Below, piece after piece: positions 50,750 to 63,424 of a DNA stretch of 64,000 bases. The notes below the pieces were generated by a model. It was given only the letters and a program-made list of their open reading frames with translations. It had not been told where the DNA came from and ran no database searches. The stretch spans positions 35,413,691 through 35,477,690 of the forward strand of contig NC_063174.1 in NCBI RefSeq assembly GCF_023159225.1, in the 5' to 3' direction. Both the position numbers and the translations under genes were made by a program. Origin of the DNA: Perognathus longimembris pacificus (Eukaryota > Chordata > Mammalia > Rodentia > Heteromyidae). Position 1 is the first letter of the stretch. Each line of letters begins with the position of its first letter.

Positions 50750-51135
50750 TTCTTTGTGGTGTCAGGGATTGAACCCAGGACTTGTGTATGCTAAGCAAGT
50801 TCTAAACTACTGAGCTAAGTCCCAGCCCACACTACATATTTTTTCCTCTGGTGTTGGGAATTTTACTCAGGATCTTGCAGTTGTTACATAAGCCTCTCCC
50901 TTAAACCATGCCCCTAGCCCCTTTATCTTTTTCTCTGGAAAGGTCGCAATAATGGGAGTCTTGAACTCAGGTCCTTGCAACTGCTAGGCAAGTGCTCTGT
51001 CACTTGAGCTACAGCCTTAACTCTTGGCTTTAGTGACTTTTTGGGTAGAATCTTAAACTTTTGCCTGGGGCAGCCTTAGGTTCTGATCCTCTTATCCTTT
51101 AGCTTCCTCCAGAGAGCTAGGATGATGGGCTCCCT
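50750..51135 (-). mobile_element. Two ID monomers and a composite SINE interrupted by L1
   Basis: ID at 50750-50830 and 50840-50925; composite from 50935; its B1 part appears to resume after the L1 at about 52150-52240. Confidence 0.65.
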
Positions 51136-51144
51136 GTTTATTTG

Positions 51145-52148
51145 TGTTGTTTTTTAATTAAACTTTCTTCTTTATTGTCAAAGTGTGGTACAGAAGGGTT
51201 ACAGATTCATATGTAAGGCAGTGAGTACATTTCTTGTTCAACTTTGTTACTTCCTCCCTCTTTTTTCTCCCCCCTCCCCCTCCTCTTCTCTCTCTCCCCC
51301 CAAGAGTTGTGCAGTTGATTTACACCAAATGGTTTTGTAAGTATTGCTTTTGGAATGGTTTGTCTTTTTGTCCTTTGTCTCTCAGTTTTGATATTCCCTT
51401 TCCCTTCCCCAGTTCTATAAACAGTATCCAGGGTGTTCAGATGAGATATAGTGGTAGCCGGGGTACAACCACAGGAAGGGAATACAAGAGAAACAAAACT
51501 AAACAAAACAAACAGACAAGAAAAAAATACAAAAGGTACAGTTTCACATGGCATGTTGATAATAATTACAACAGTGGTATAACTCTTGTTTCCGTAATGT
51601 GGAGTTCATTTCACTTGCTTCATCTTATGTGATCTTATGAGTGTAGCTATTAGGGTATTTTGATCTTCTACCATGACTAGCCTAATCATGTACTAGCTAT
51701 TCCCTATGAGGGACACTATAGGGTTTATGTTTCTTTGGGTCTGGGTCACTTCACTTAATATGATTTTTTCCAAGTCCTTCCATTTCCTTACGAATTGGGG
51801 CAGTGTCATTCCTTTTGATGGAGGCATAGAATTCCATTGTATATATGTACCACATTTTCCTGATCCACTTGTCTACTGAGGGAATCTAGGTTGGTTCCAT
51901 GTTTTAGCAATGACAAGTTGTGCTGTGATGAACATAGTTGTGCTGGTGGCTTTAGTGTGGTCTTGCTTATAGTCTTTTGGGTAGATGCCCAAAAGTGGGG
52001 CTGCTGTTAATAACAAATGTTGGAGAGGATGTGGCCAAAAGAGAACCCTACTACATTGTTGGTGGGAATGCAAACTTGTTCAACACCTCTGGAAAGTAGT
52101 GTGGAGGTTCCTAAGAAGGCTAAACATAGAGCTCCCCTACGACCCAGC
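51145..52148 (-). mobile_element. L1 with 5' inversion (twin priming)
   Basis: 51145-52008 is L1 3' UTR and ORF2 end in minus orientation, including a C/T-rich tract at 51250-51300. 52009-52148 is the adjoining upstream ORF2 piece in plus orientation. They meet at CAGC/CAGC within the region that reads PALLLGIYPKDYKQ in the 12.3 kb copy. TTATTTGT occurs at both outer ends. Confidence 0.87.
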
Positions 52149-52333
52149 TTATTTGTTGAGATGAGGGTATGACTAACTTTTTGCCAGTGCTGGCCTCAAA
52201 CCATGACTCCCCTAGAAACTAGAGTTTTTAGGCCTTAGGCCCAAACTGTAGGGGTTGTGTGTATATCAGGTATTGCCATTTACCCCAACACACCAAATAA
52301 AAGAGAAGAGTAGTTATAAAAGGCAGAGAAGGG

Positions 52334-52420
52334 GGCTGGGATGTACTCAGTGGCAAAGCGCTTGCCTAGCAAGTGCAACGTCCTGGGTTCGATCCCCAGT
52401 ACTGAAAAAGAAAAGACTAA
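52334..52420 (+). mobile_element. ID monomer, well preserved
   Basis: GGGGCTGGGATGTACTCAG..CCTGGGTTCGATCCCCAGTAC with intact A- and B-box-like motifs; AAAGGCAGAGAA(G) is duplicated on both sides. Confidence 0.9.
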
Positions 52421-53021
52421 AAAATAAAAAGGCAGAGAAGGAAGATCTATTATGCAGTCAGCTATGAAAAGAAGGTGCTTCAGCCCTTCTGCCATTTTCA
52501 GGATATAGACGAGCTTTTAGTTTAAATGGGAAAAGAATTAGAGCAGAGGACAAAAGGTTTCCATAATAATTACATGGTCCTGCTCAGAATATGACCTGGC
52601 TGATAATTATTTCACTTCTTGTCTTGTGTTCCAGAGAACTTGTTATCATTGACATCACTTTAAAAGAGCAACCTAGAAGGCATTGTCTGGTCAATAGTCT
52701 GTCCTACAGAGAGAGCTTTTCCTGTTCCCCTCTTTGGGACAGTTTGTAATACTGGCATGAGCTAGTAATGTTTATTAGAATCTGCCCAGGCCTTGGTAAA
52801 TACTAAAGAAGCTAAGATCTGTAGGATCATGAGTTGAGTCCAGCCCATTTCACTAGGGTCCATCTTCAAAATAACCAGTAAAATAGACGAGGTATAGTAG
52901 CATGCCAGCCTACCAAGCAGAAGGCCCTGAGCTCAAAACTTCAGTACTACAAAGAAGGGAAAAAATGAAGGAAAAGGGGGAGGGAAGGAGGGGATCCAGT
53001 GGATCGTAAATTTGTGACTTT

Positions 53022-53366
53022 CCTTTTTTTTTTTTTTCTTATTTATTGTCAAAGTGATGTACAGAGAGGTTAAGTTTCATACGTTAGGCCTTGGGTACAT
53101 TTCTTGTACTGTTTGTTACCTCCTACCTCATTCCCCCTCCCCCTCCGCCTTTCCCTCTCCCCCCCTTGAGTTGTTCAGTTGGTTTACACCAAGTGGTTTT
53201 GCAAGTATTACTTTTGTAGTCATTTGTCTTTTTATCCTTTGTCTCTCAATTTTGATATTCCCTTTCACTTTCCTAGTTCTAATACCAGTATGTACAGTTT
53301 TCAATGTACTTAGATAAGATACAGTGGTAGTGTGGGTTCAACCACAGGAAGGGGATACAAGAGGAT
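53022..53366 (-). mobile_element. Short 5'-truncated L1 3' UTR insertion
   Basis: Starts with a T-run and TTTATTGTCAAAGTGATG, and ends CAACCACAGGAAGGGGATAC.. A 13-bp duplication AATTTGTGACTTT lies at 53009-53021 and 53367-53379. Confidence 0.93.
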
Positions 53367-53894
53367 AATTTGTGACTTTTTATTCTCTTTACTTTTTCTT
53401 GTCAGATTCTTTTCCTTTCCTTATTTTTAGTCTGAAATACTTCTATGCTTCAGTCTAGTCAGATAACTCCTGGTATAAATCACTATTTGTTTTCATTTTG
53501 ATTAGTATTCCTGTTTTAATAACTCATAAGTAGTTATTTGGTATTTTTTCATTTTAAATAATATCTTTCCCTTCTCTGGTGTTTTTTTATTTGCATGCCA
53601 GTGAGCCATGGCCTTTAGAACATATTTTTGCTTCTAATCAAGTAAAGCACTTAATGTCAGAAATTAAAATGTCTCGTAATGCTTTGTTAGAGGCTTGAAA
53701 CTTTAGACTTGTCTGTGTTAGAGCAAATAGTTCAGAAATGAAGAACAATGGAAACTAGAGGAAATGGAGACACATTCTGAACAAAGCCATAACCATCTGA
53801 ATTTAGTGGTTAAGATTCTTTGAGTATTTGTCATTGTGAGTTATTGACATAATAAAAGAATCAGTGGAATCAGAATTATGAACCTGACATTTTA

Positions 53895-53975
53895 TTTTTT
53901 GCAGTGCTAAGGATCAAACCCACGACCTCACACCTAGTAGATCATTACCCTATCATAGAACCATATCCCAAGCCT
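53895..53975 (-). mobile_element. ID monomer
   Basis: GCTAAGGATCAAACCCACGACC..CATATCCCAAGCC. Confidence 0.7.
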
Positions 53976-54704
53976 TGACATTGTATTTTGAAGTGTTAGT
54001 GTCCCCCTTGTTATTTTAAATTTTCTATGTTTTTTTTTTAAAAAAGTATTATCTCTGTGGTTTTTTTCTTATATTATGCAGGCAACTCACACTTTTTAGG
54101 GATGAATATTTTGTAAAATATCCAGATAGTACATAAGTTGGAAGGTAGGAACTATGAGGTCTGTTGTCTTCTTTTCGTAGAGATAGTAATTGAAACCAGT
54201 ATTGTGTATGTTCTTTTGCCACAGTTGGAAGAAAAGGGTCATTCTTACTATCTCCTTGAGGAGGACAACAAAGAGCCAGAAGTCATTAGAAGTTGAGAAA
54301 TGGGAGTGGGAATGTAGCTCAGTGTTGAGTGTTTTCCTAGCTTTGATGAGGTGGCATGGGAAAGAGGCTGGGTAAAAGATTGGAAGCAAGGAAATAAAAC
54401 CACCCCCAGGTTGTGATCTTGCTTAGTATCAAGTAAATAAAGGGTCAAAATACCTACATGTACATTTCCCTTTTTCAGGAAACTATTGAGGGCCTCTTCA
54501 GAAGAGAAGGGTAGATGAAGAAAGAGGAGAAATATGAGGAGAATTTCCTGGGATGGGGATGAAGATATACTAATGCTTCTTAATGTTGCATACATACTTA
54601 AGGATTTCAGACTGGAATGTGGTTCTGTTAGACTCCATACAGGAAGTAAGAGATTAACAATAGTTATAAAACAATTTTACTGTGGTAAAAATTATGTGAA
54701 TATG

Positions 54705-54910
54705 GGGCTGGGAATCTGGCTTAGTGGTAGAGGGCTTGCCTAGCAGGCATGAAACCCTGGCTGGACTCCTCAGAACCACAAAAACAAAAAAAGCCAGAAG
54801 TGGTGCAGTGGCTCAAGTGGTAGAGTGCTAGCCTTGAGCAAAAGAAGCTCAGGGACAGTGCCCAGGACCTGAGTTCAAGCCCTAGGACTTGCCAAAAAAA
54901 AAAAAAAATC
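54705..54910 (+). mobile_element. ID-dimer SINE, older
   Basis: GGGCTGGGAATCTGGC to an A-run; TGTGAAT(A/G)TG is repeated around it. Confidence 0.9.
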
Positions 54911-54934
54911 TGTGAATGTGACCTCTTAAGATAT

Positions 54935-55215
54935 ATATGGGGTACTGGAGTTTAAACTCAGAGCACTGTGCTTGCTAAATAGGCATGCCATCACTTGAGC
55001 CATGCCTCCCGACTCTCGTGCTTTCCTTATTTTTTGAATAGGATCTTTCTGGACCCTGATCTTCCTATTTGTGACTTCCCGTGTAACTTAGGAATGATAG
55101 GTGTACATCACCATGACAAGCTTTTTAAGTGTTATGAGTTGGCCTCAAATTGTGATACTCCTGATCTCGGCCTCTGGAATAGCTAGGATTACAAGTGTGA
55201 GCTATTTTGTCTCTC
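54935..55215 (-). mobile_element. Old ID/B1 remnant
   Basis: GGAGTTTAAACTCAGAGCAC..AATAGCTAGGATTACAAGTG. Confidence 0.55.
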
Positions 55216-55220
55216 AAGAT

Positions 55221-55420
55221 TTTTTTTTTTGCCTGTTCTGGGGCTTGGACTCAGGGCCTGAGCGCTGTCCCTGGCTTCTTTTTGCTCAAGGCTAGCACTC
55301 TACCACTTGAGCCACAGCGCCACTTCCAGCTTTTTCTTTATATGTGGTGCTGAGGAATCGAACCTAGGGCTTCATGTATACAAAGCGAGCACTCTTACCA
55401 CTAGGCCATATTCCCAGCCC
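55221..55420 (-). mobile_element. ID-dimer SINE
   Basis: CTCTCAAGAT is duplicated exactly at 55211-55220 and 55421-55430. Confidence 0.93.
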
Positions 55421-55430
55421 CTCTCAAGAT

Positions 55431-56231
55431 GTTTTATACTGTACTCACCCTGTTGACAGTGAGTAACTGAAACTGTGGCTCAGGGAGGACTACTGTGTTG
55501 TAATTGTATGAGCTCATGAGATATGAATTAGATAGTATTTCTGCCTCAGAGGATTTGCGGTCTACTTAAATTAATAAAACTAGCACTCAGATTTCAAGGT
55601 AGAAAGTAAATGGTACAGAAGTCTGACTATATAGACTAGGTACCCTAGACAGGTGGATTTTAGAAGAGAACAGGCAGGTTTAAGGAAGATTTCATAAAAT
55701 ACTTAATGAAAGAGTTAACAGATTAAAAGGTTGAACAGGGAAGATAAATTTTTTCTGGGTAAAGAAACAATATATCATGTCTGTGAGGGTAGGAAATTGC
55801 AAGGCTTGTATAGCAAATTGTTTAGTTTGGGAAAGAGTGGGAGAAATAAAGTGTGAACTAAGTTGAACTAAGTCAGGGGAGCCATATGTCTGGCTAAGAA
55901 ACTTGAAATGTGTGCTTCACAATAATTTTCAAAGAGCTCCAAAGTCAAACAGACTTCAAGTTCAGCTATCTTTGACATTGGACAAAGTTTGTATATTGTA
56001 CAGAATTAAACAAGGAAACTGTTTTGAGGTTAAATGAGGTAATGCATTCTGTACAGTGCTTGGCTTAGTCAATTAGTGCTGCACAGTAAGTTAAAAATCT
56101 TCAATGCAAAGTTCACATATTACAAGAATAGTTACCAAGATACAATAGTAATTATTACCAACTTCCTTTCAGAAATAATTTCATTATTCTGAAATAACCA
56201 TTCTTCAACACAGTATAAAAATGATAAATGC
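55431..56231. other. Unique intronic DNA
   Basis: Nothing recognisable. Confidence 0.5.
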
Positions 56232-56482
56232 TAGCTAGGCATTGGTGGCTTGTACATGTAATCCTATCTACTCAAGAGGTTGAAATCTAAGGATTGTGGT
56301 GCCAAGCCAGCCTGGGTGGGAAGTCATGACTCTTCCCTCCAATTAACCACAAGAAAATTGGAAGTGGAGCTGTGGCTCAGTGTAGCAGAGCCACTAGCCT
56401 TGGGTTCTCAGGAACAGCACCCTGGTCCCAAATTCAAGCTCCATGACCACCACTACCACCACCACCAACAACAACAACAAAA
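56232..56482 (+). mobile_element. B1/ID composite SINE with ACC/AAC tail
   Basis: GCTAGGCATTGGTGGCTTG to CAAGCTCCATGACC; tail (ACC)n(AAC)n at 56443-56482. Confidence 0.83.
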
Positions 56483-56867
56483 ATGATAAACCCATAACTT
56501 TAAAAAGGAAAAGGCAACAAACTTGCAAAGGAACACTGTTATGGTAATAGAGTCTCCTGAGGAAAATTCATCTGAGAATACTATGGAAAATAGTCTGCAA
56601 AGAGAGAGACTAGTTGAGCAATCCAGGCAAGAGATAGTGGTAGTGGCCTAAAGAAAAATATATGGGGTATATGTAAGATACTATGGAAGCAAATAATGGG
56701 AATTAGGTTGTGGTAAATATATTTAGGAATTTTACAGGTTGGGTGCTCCAGCTACTTAAATTTTTACCACAGGATGCTAGCTGACTTATCTAATATATTG
56801 GTCTCTTGTATTTTTAGAGTATTCATTTTTCCAGCTGTAAATATTTTATTATTAAAAAGTTGTCTTG

Positions 56868-57097
56868 CCAGGAACCAGTGCTCATGCCTAAGATCCTAGC
56901 TATTTGGGAAGCTGAGATCTGAGGATTGTGGTTTTAGTCCAGCCCAGGCAGGAAGGTCTGTGAGACTTTGTTTCCACTTAACCAGTAAAAAGCCAGAAGT
57001 GGAAGTATAGCTCAAGTGGTAGAACACTTGCTATGAATGAAGAAGCTAAGGGATAGCACCCAGGGCCCCAGTACTGGCACAAAAACAAACAAAAAAC
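56868..57097 (+). mobile_element. B1/ID composite SINE
   Basis: GCCAGGAACCAGTGCTCATGCC to CCCCAGTACTGGC. Confidence 0.82.
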
Positions 57098-58675
57098 AGT
57101 TATCTCAGTTAAGATATGTACTGAAATAGAGCAGTAAAGAAAACATGACATATATACATATTATATACATATATATTATTTTCCTCTTTAGGAAACTGGA
57201 ATATTGGTATATTAGTTTTATTTTTCATATGTAGTAGGAAAACTCACATATTTCTGATGTTTCTCCACCTGTCTGCCTTTGGTGCTTTGGTTAGCTCAAT
57301 ATATAAGAACTTTGAACAATAAATGTTACCACAGTTGGGCGATAAAGTAAATATGTAGTGTATTAACTAAACATATAATGAAAATCTGTTTAGGGAAAGT
57401 ATTTTCTCTGTGTTTTAAAGGAAATATAATGTAATTGTGTGACTTTTGAAGTAAGCATGTAGTCAGCATGGTACCATCTCACAGAAATGTAACATGGCAT
57501 TATAGATCCACATACGCATTCACTCATCTGGATTGCAGTTTCTGTGCTATTACATTTTACCTATGTGACTTGACTTTTCATTGCTTATATATTTGGGAAG
57601 TAGGACTATCTGACCTGCCACCTTTCAGGGAAATTGTAGAGCTAAAACTAGGAAATGTACTTGAAGTCTGTTGTAGAAACCAAAGCACTTCACAGATGTT
57701 AAGATATGAATATGTAAGTTACTTGCAAACAGTAATTTCTAACTCATCTTCTTATAGTCCTATTTAGCAATTAGCAGTCTGCTAAAATTCTCACTTTAAA
57801 TGCAGTACTTGAAAATGAGATTTGTCTTTTCCTAATATTATCTTCATCCTCCCCTCCCCAGAGATGGGGATAGGGAGGTGACCTGAATCTCCAATGGTTT
57901 CCTGTTTTCAGGTTTTATAATTCTCAAAGGTTCAGTTGTTATACCCAGTATTTTAAAATTGTATTTTCTTCCTGTACTCAGTATTTTAAAATTGTATTTT
58001 CTTCCTGGTCTCCAGATACTGTCACATTATCTTTTGTAGTAACCATTGTTTGACGTTATACCTTTCTACTTCCTTCTGCTACTTCCTTTGTCCTTCCTTG
58101 TATAAAGTATTAAAACATGGTCTTTATTGGCTGCTGTACTTATATTTTCCCATAGTCTACTCTGGTTAAAGTATAGATTTAGCTTTGTAAAAAGCCATTA
58201 TGTTCCTCTCAGAAATCTACATCCTTATGGGTTACAGGAGAAAATTCAAACAATTTAGCTTAGTATTTAGAGTCAGCTCTGTCTTTATCTTCTATCTCTT
58301 ACATTGGCTCTGTTTCTTATCTAGACTGTATCTATTCTCCAAGCAGACCTCATGCATTCTTGATTGCTCACCATATACAGAAAGGCTATATTACAGGTCA
58401 TTTTAAAACCTCATTTCTAGCTAGTTTGAAAATGGTATCTATTACCTTTTATACTAGTGCCTTATTCAAAAATGTTACTAGCCTTTTGGGTATATTTAAT
58501 CTTTTATTACTGAGTTGAAAGTGATAAAGGGGCAGTTCAAATAACCAGCCATTTGATACCTTTGATACTATTTGGTTCCTGACCAATTCCTGCTATTAAT
58601 GTGTGGTCTCTAGAGACTTTGAACTTTGTGTTTGATATGAATGAGTAGAGAATTTTTTCTTTTCATTTCAAAACA

Positions 58676-58676
<1 letters not shown>
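57098..58676. other. Unique intronic DNA
   Basis: Contains a 33-bp-period tandem duplication (57946-58007) and small TA runs; no gene seen. Confidence 0.5.
57946..58007 (+). repeat. Tandem duplication, 33-bp period
   Basis: CAGTATTTTAAAATTGTATT plus the following nine bases occurs twice; the copies are exact over 29 bp. Confidence 0.93.
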
Positions 58677-58712
<36 letters not shown>

Positions 58713-58730
58713 TCTCTCTCTCACACACAG
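58677..58730 (+). repeat. (CT)n(CA)n microsatellite
   Basis: About 22 CT units with one interruption, then a few CA. Confidence 0.95.
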
Positions 58731-59109
58731 TATAGGGACTATTGGAAGTATAGGGGCTATAAAAAAAATCATAGGGGCTTTGATTGTATCTCAGTGCTAC
58801 TGTAGTGACCTCAGAGTGAGAAAAAATCCATGGAGGCAACCTTCAAAGGTGACAAAGGAGTTCTATTAGTCTGTCTGCAACTGACTTGTCCTGGGCTACT
58901 TTAGGACTGACTAGGAGCAGCTGCAATTTCCAAGTGGGCAAGCTTCTTTTCCTCAGGCCTCTACTCAGGCTCGGGCACTGCTCCACTCTAGGAGGCGCCT
59001 CTTGCAGCCTGGCTCTCTTTTTCTATCCCCCTCTGTGGGACACCTACCCTATACATCTCCAGTGCCTCCCCTCTCCACAATGGCCCATGTCAGCACTCAT
59101 CATTATAAA

Positions 59110-60860
59110 CTTACATCTTAGAATTGCCTTTTCTGTGTCCCATAGTTTCTGATGTGTTGTTTCCTTTTTCATTTAATTCCAAGAGTTTTTTTCTTAAATT
59201 AAAATCTACAGTTTCATTGTTCAAAAATGTGTTGCTCAACTCTGTGTTTGTGTAAGTTCTGCAGTTTCTCTTGCTATTGAATTCTATTTTCATTTTTATT
59301 ATGATCTGATAAGATGCAACTGAGTATTTCTGGTCTTTTATTTTTTGGTCTAGATAACCCCATTTTTTAATAAGAATAAAATATTGAAGTGACTGTTAAT
59401 TGCATTTTTATGTCTGGTAATATTTTGTGAAATTGAGTGTCCATTATTTGTGCATATGTATTTACAACTATATTTTCTTGATGTATTCTTCCCTTTACTA
59501 AATTAATTAATTAATTAATTAATTGATTGCCAGTCCTGGGGCTTGAACTCAGGGCCTGAGCACTGTCCCTGGCTTCTTTTTGCTCAAAGATAGTACTCTG
59601 CCAACTTGAGCCACAGTGCCACTTCTGGCCGTTTTCTATATATGTGGTGCTGAGGAATTGAACCTAGGGCTTCATGTATGCAAGGCAAGCATTCTTGCCA
59701 CTAGGCCATATTCCCAGCCTAAACTAATACATTTTTATAATTAATTTACTTTATTGTTATTATAGAGGTGATGTACAGAGGGATTACAATTACATGAATC
59801 AGATAATGAGTATATTTCCTTTTGTACAGTCTTTTGTTCCCTCACTTTCTCCCATTCCCTCTTAACCATCTCCATCCACGAGTTGTATATTCACTTTCAT
59901 CAATGTTCAGTGAGTTCCACTGCTGTACTATTCCATCCCTTGAGTTCTGTACCTTCCCCCCAACCCTCCTAAAGATATGTGCTTGAATACAACATACATA
60001 AGGAAAAGAAGACAGAATAATCAAAAAAAGAAAAAAAGGAGAAAGATCTCTTGTTTCTTTATGTTGGAGTTCATTTCTATATATATATATATTATTTTAT
60101 GTAACTATGAAGAGGCATGTAGGCATTGCACCTTTGTGTTTCTCTCCTAAGAAATCCTTTTTTGGTCTCCCTGTGTGTGAGTATCTAGAATCTTGTGTAA
60201 TTTATCTTATCTGAGTGTATTTTAGATTTAATTTCTGCATATCAGAGAGAACATGTGCCATTTGTCTCTCTCTGAACTTGGCTTACCCTACTTAACATGA
60301 TTTGTACCAGTTCCATCTATTTCCCTGAAAATGACATTGTTTTATTCTTTCTAATGACTGGGTAGAATTCTATTGTATATAAATAGCACATTTTTTTGAT
60401 CCATTCATCTATTGTTGGGCATCTGTGCTGCTTCCATATCTTGGATATTGTGAACAGTGCAGCAGTGAACATGGATGTGCAGATGTCTTTATCATATCCT
60501 GGTTCATGATATTCAGGGTAGAAGCTAGGAGTGGTAGGTCTAGGTCATAGGGATGATCTATGTTTAATTTTTTGAAGAACCTCCAGACTGCTGTCCAGAG
60601 TGATTGTATTAGTTTACATTCCCACCAGTAGTGCAGTAGAGTTCCTTTTTTCCCTACTTCACTGCCAACATTTGTTTAAACTATATATTACAACTAATCT
60701 TTGTTGCTAACTAATTTTGACTTGATTTCTGATGTCAGATGTGAGTATAGTTATTCCTGCTTGTTTTCAAGTTCCATTCGCTTGGGATATCATTTTCTAT
60801 TCTTTCATTTAAAGGCTACATATGCGTGGTAAGGTGTGTTACTTGAAGACAGTAAGCAGA
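59110..60860 (-). mobile_element. Old L1 fragments, split by a SINE
   Basis: Antisense L1: 59110-59500 matches ORF2 interior (TGTCCCATAGTTTCTGATG, TATGATCTGATAAGATGCAA). 59730-60690 resembles the L1 3' end (TTCTATTGTATATAAATAGC, GGGCATCTGTGCTGCTTCC). 60700-60860 is again interior-like. Probably more than one insertion. Confidence 0.7.
59528..59720 (-). mobile_element. ID-dimer SINE with (TTAA)n tail
   Basis: GCCAGTCCTGGGGCTTGAAC to CCATATTCCCAGCC; the (TTAA)n run at 59499-59527 replaces the A-tail. Confidence 0.9.
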
Positions 60861-60887
60861 TCTTGGTATTTAAAAAAACAAACTTTT

Positions 60888-61750
60888 TTTTTACTTTTTA
60901 ATGGTTACCTGTGTTTGAACTTAGGCCTTGCACTCTCTCAGCTTGCTTGCTCACTGCTGGGGCTCTATCATTTGAACTATGCCTCCAGCCCAATTCTTTG
61001 ATGATTAATTGGAAATAGAGTCTTACAGATTTTTCTTTCAGCGCTGACTTTGAACTAAGATCTGGATCCCCAGATCTCAGTCTATTAAGTAGCTGGATAA
61101 GGCTTGAGCCAGGTGCCTGACTTGGATCATTAAGCCCTTAGCCTGTCTTTTTTTTTTTTTTTTTTTCAGTACTGATACTTGAGCCACACTCCTTGCTAGG
61201 TTGGTGTTCTACCACTTGAAAAACACAGTCAGTACTTTTTCACTGATTATGTCTATTCAAGACCTGGGGCTTGACCTCCGAGATTTCTGCTTTAGTTTGG
61301 CTTTTTCACTCATGGCTGGCATTCAACCACTTTAGTCAGACCTCCATTTCAGATTTTTTCTGGTTAATTGAAAATAAGAGTCCTGGTGATTTGTCTGCCA
61401 GTATTGGCTCCAAACAACAATCCTCAGCTCTCAGGCATTTGAGTAGCTAGGATTATACACATGAACCACTAGTTCTCAGCTAAAATTTAATTGTGTCTGT
61501 GTGTGTGTGTGTGCACGCACGCATGTACATGTGTATACTGAGGCTTGAACCTCAAGAATTTGGTGCTGTTACTTAGCTTTTTGGCTCCAGGCCGGTGCTC
61601 TGCCACTTAAACTACTTTGGCTTTTTTGTGGTTAATTGGAGATGAGTCTCATGGACTTTCTTGCCCAGGCTGGCTTTAAACTGTGATCCTTACATCTCAG
61701 CGTCCTAAATAGCTAGGAATATAAGTCTTGAGCCACTAGTGCCTGGCTTT
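60888..61750 (-). mobile_element. Three consecutive composite SINEs
   Basis: Antisense copies at about 60888-61135, 61150-61480 and 61525-61750 (the last CTCAGCGTCCTAAATAGCTAG), with a GT run at 61495-61515. Confidence 0.72.
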
Positions 61751-61754
61751 CAAC

Positions 61755-62215
61755 AAAGGTTTGATCTTTTGATGAGTCCAACAAGTCTTCTAAGTCCTTT
61801 AGTGTTTTGTTTTGTTTTTCAACATCTTTGTTTGATCTCATTCCTTCACTGTATCTTCGATCCCTGATTGAACCATTTTACATCTTGTTCTATTCCATTA
61901 TTGGGGCTTTCAGCTGAGTTTTTTGTTTGGGTTATTAAGCTCTTCGTTTTGAGATTCCAGTATTTTTTTCACGATTTCTGTACCTGTGTAGAATTCTTTT
62001 TTCATTGTCTTACTTATCTCATTCAGCTATTTGAATTCTTTAATTGTATTCTTTTTGAATTTGTTCAGCTGCTTATACAGTCCCTTTTTAGTTTCATTGA
62101 TAATTCTTGACATTTTTTTCAAGTGTTTGCAATTTCTTTCTCTTCATTATCAATTAAGTCCTTTGTTGTGGATTTGTTAGCTTTAGAGGGAGACATGCTA
62201 CCTGTTTATTCATGA
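61755..62215 (-). mobile_element. Possible L1 remnant, antisense
   Basis: The TTTTTC/ATTGAATTC-rich character and an 80-codon Phe/Leu-rich plus frame (61868-62107) suggest the antisense of an A-rich L1 region; no diagnostic motif. Confidence 0.3.
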
Positions 62216-62264
62216 ACTCTGTGTGTGTGTGTGTGTGTCAGAGTGTCAGAGTATGCGCCCTTGC

Positions 62265-62485
62265 ACAAATGCCAGTCCTGGGCATGAACTCAGGCACTGT
62301 TCCTGATTATTTTGTTTTGCTCAAGGCTGTCTTCCACTTGAACCACAGGTCTGCTTCTGCAGCATTTGTGATGCTTTATTGGAGGTAAGAGTCTCACAGA
62401 CTTCCCTGCCTAGACTGGCTTCAAACTGCAGTCCTGAGATATATCCTCCTCCTGAGTAGCTCAGATTATAGCTGTGAATATAGTG
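62265..62485 (-). mobile_element. B1/ID composite SINE, diverged
   Basis: GCCAGTCCTGGGCATGAACTC to CTGAGTAGCTCAGATTATAG. Confidence 0.75.
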
Positions 62486-62555
62486 ATTTATTTATTTATT
62501 TATTGCTGCTGCATATGCATCTTAGGGTAAATTTTGGTAGAAATCTCAAACTCTT

Positions 62556-62741
62556 TTTTTTTTTTTTGCCAGTCCTGGGGCTTGGACTCGGCCTGAGCAC
62601 TGTCCCTGGCTTCTTTTTGCTCAAGGCTTGAGCCACAGCGCCACTTCTGGCCATTTTCTGTATATGTGGTGCTGGGGAATCGAACCCAGGGCCTCATGTA
62701 TATGAGCCAGGCACTCTTGCCACTAGGCCATATCCCCAGCC
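62556..62741 (-). mobile_element. ID-dimer SINE with small internal deletion
   Basis: CTCAAACTCTT is duplicated at 62545-62555 and 62742-62752; CTAGCACTCTGCCA is missing after CAAGG. Confidence 0.92.
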
Positions 62742-63424
62742 CTCAAACTCTTATGTCCTTTTGCTTGGTGAATTCTCATAGGTTACATAAAATTGAATGG
62801 TAGCTGGGTTATGATGTATTTTCCTGGTTAGTAGATTGGCACATTATGTCTCGGTTATCAAATAATTGATTTCAGTGCTTTAGACATTGTTTTTGGACAC
62901 TTCTTTTCCACTCAGTAAGGAAACTTGGCAACAGACTCTTGTAATTGTCAAACCACAACCTTGTGTTTGTGGTAATTGCTAATAAGGACTAATCACCATT
63001 ATGCTCCAGTATCTTAACACAAATATAAAAACAAAGATATATCTTTGTGATCTTAATGATGTCTTAGTTTCCTCCATCCCAATTAGGGAAACTAGCTTAG
63101 AACTCCTTCCTGCTTTTTTTCTGCTACATTTTTTTTTGTTATTTTCTGCCTCCCAACCCACCTTGGGATTTATTGTTCTCCTTTTATCTTCAGAGTCTAG
63201 TCTCTTTTGTGTCACCAGATTCTTCTCATACCTTAAACATTTTTTTATGGTTGAAAACACTAAAAATTCTCAGTTTTGAAACATAGAATGCTCTTATGTT
63301 CACTATGTATGCAAAAATGTATTCCTTTTCTTCCAGAGACTTTTTGCCTTATGGCTGCCATCTTCCCACTCCCCCACCCACTACCTTCTGAAACCACCAT
63401 TCTGCACTCTGCCACATCTAGATG

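Noticed and set aside
52334..52420. tRNA gene
   Set aside because: A- and B-box-like motifs are present, but the A-tail and target duplications show an ID retroposon.
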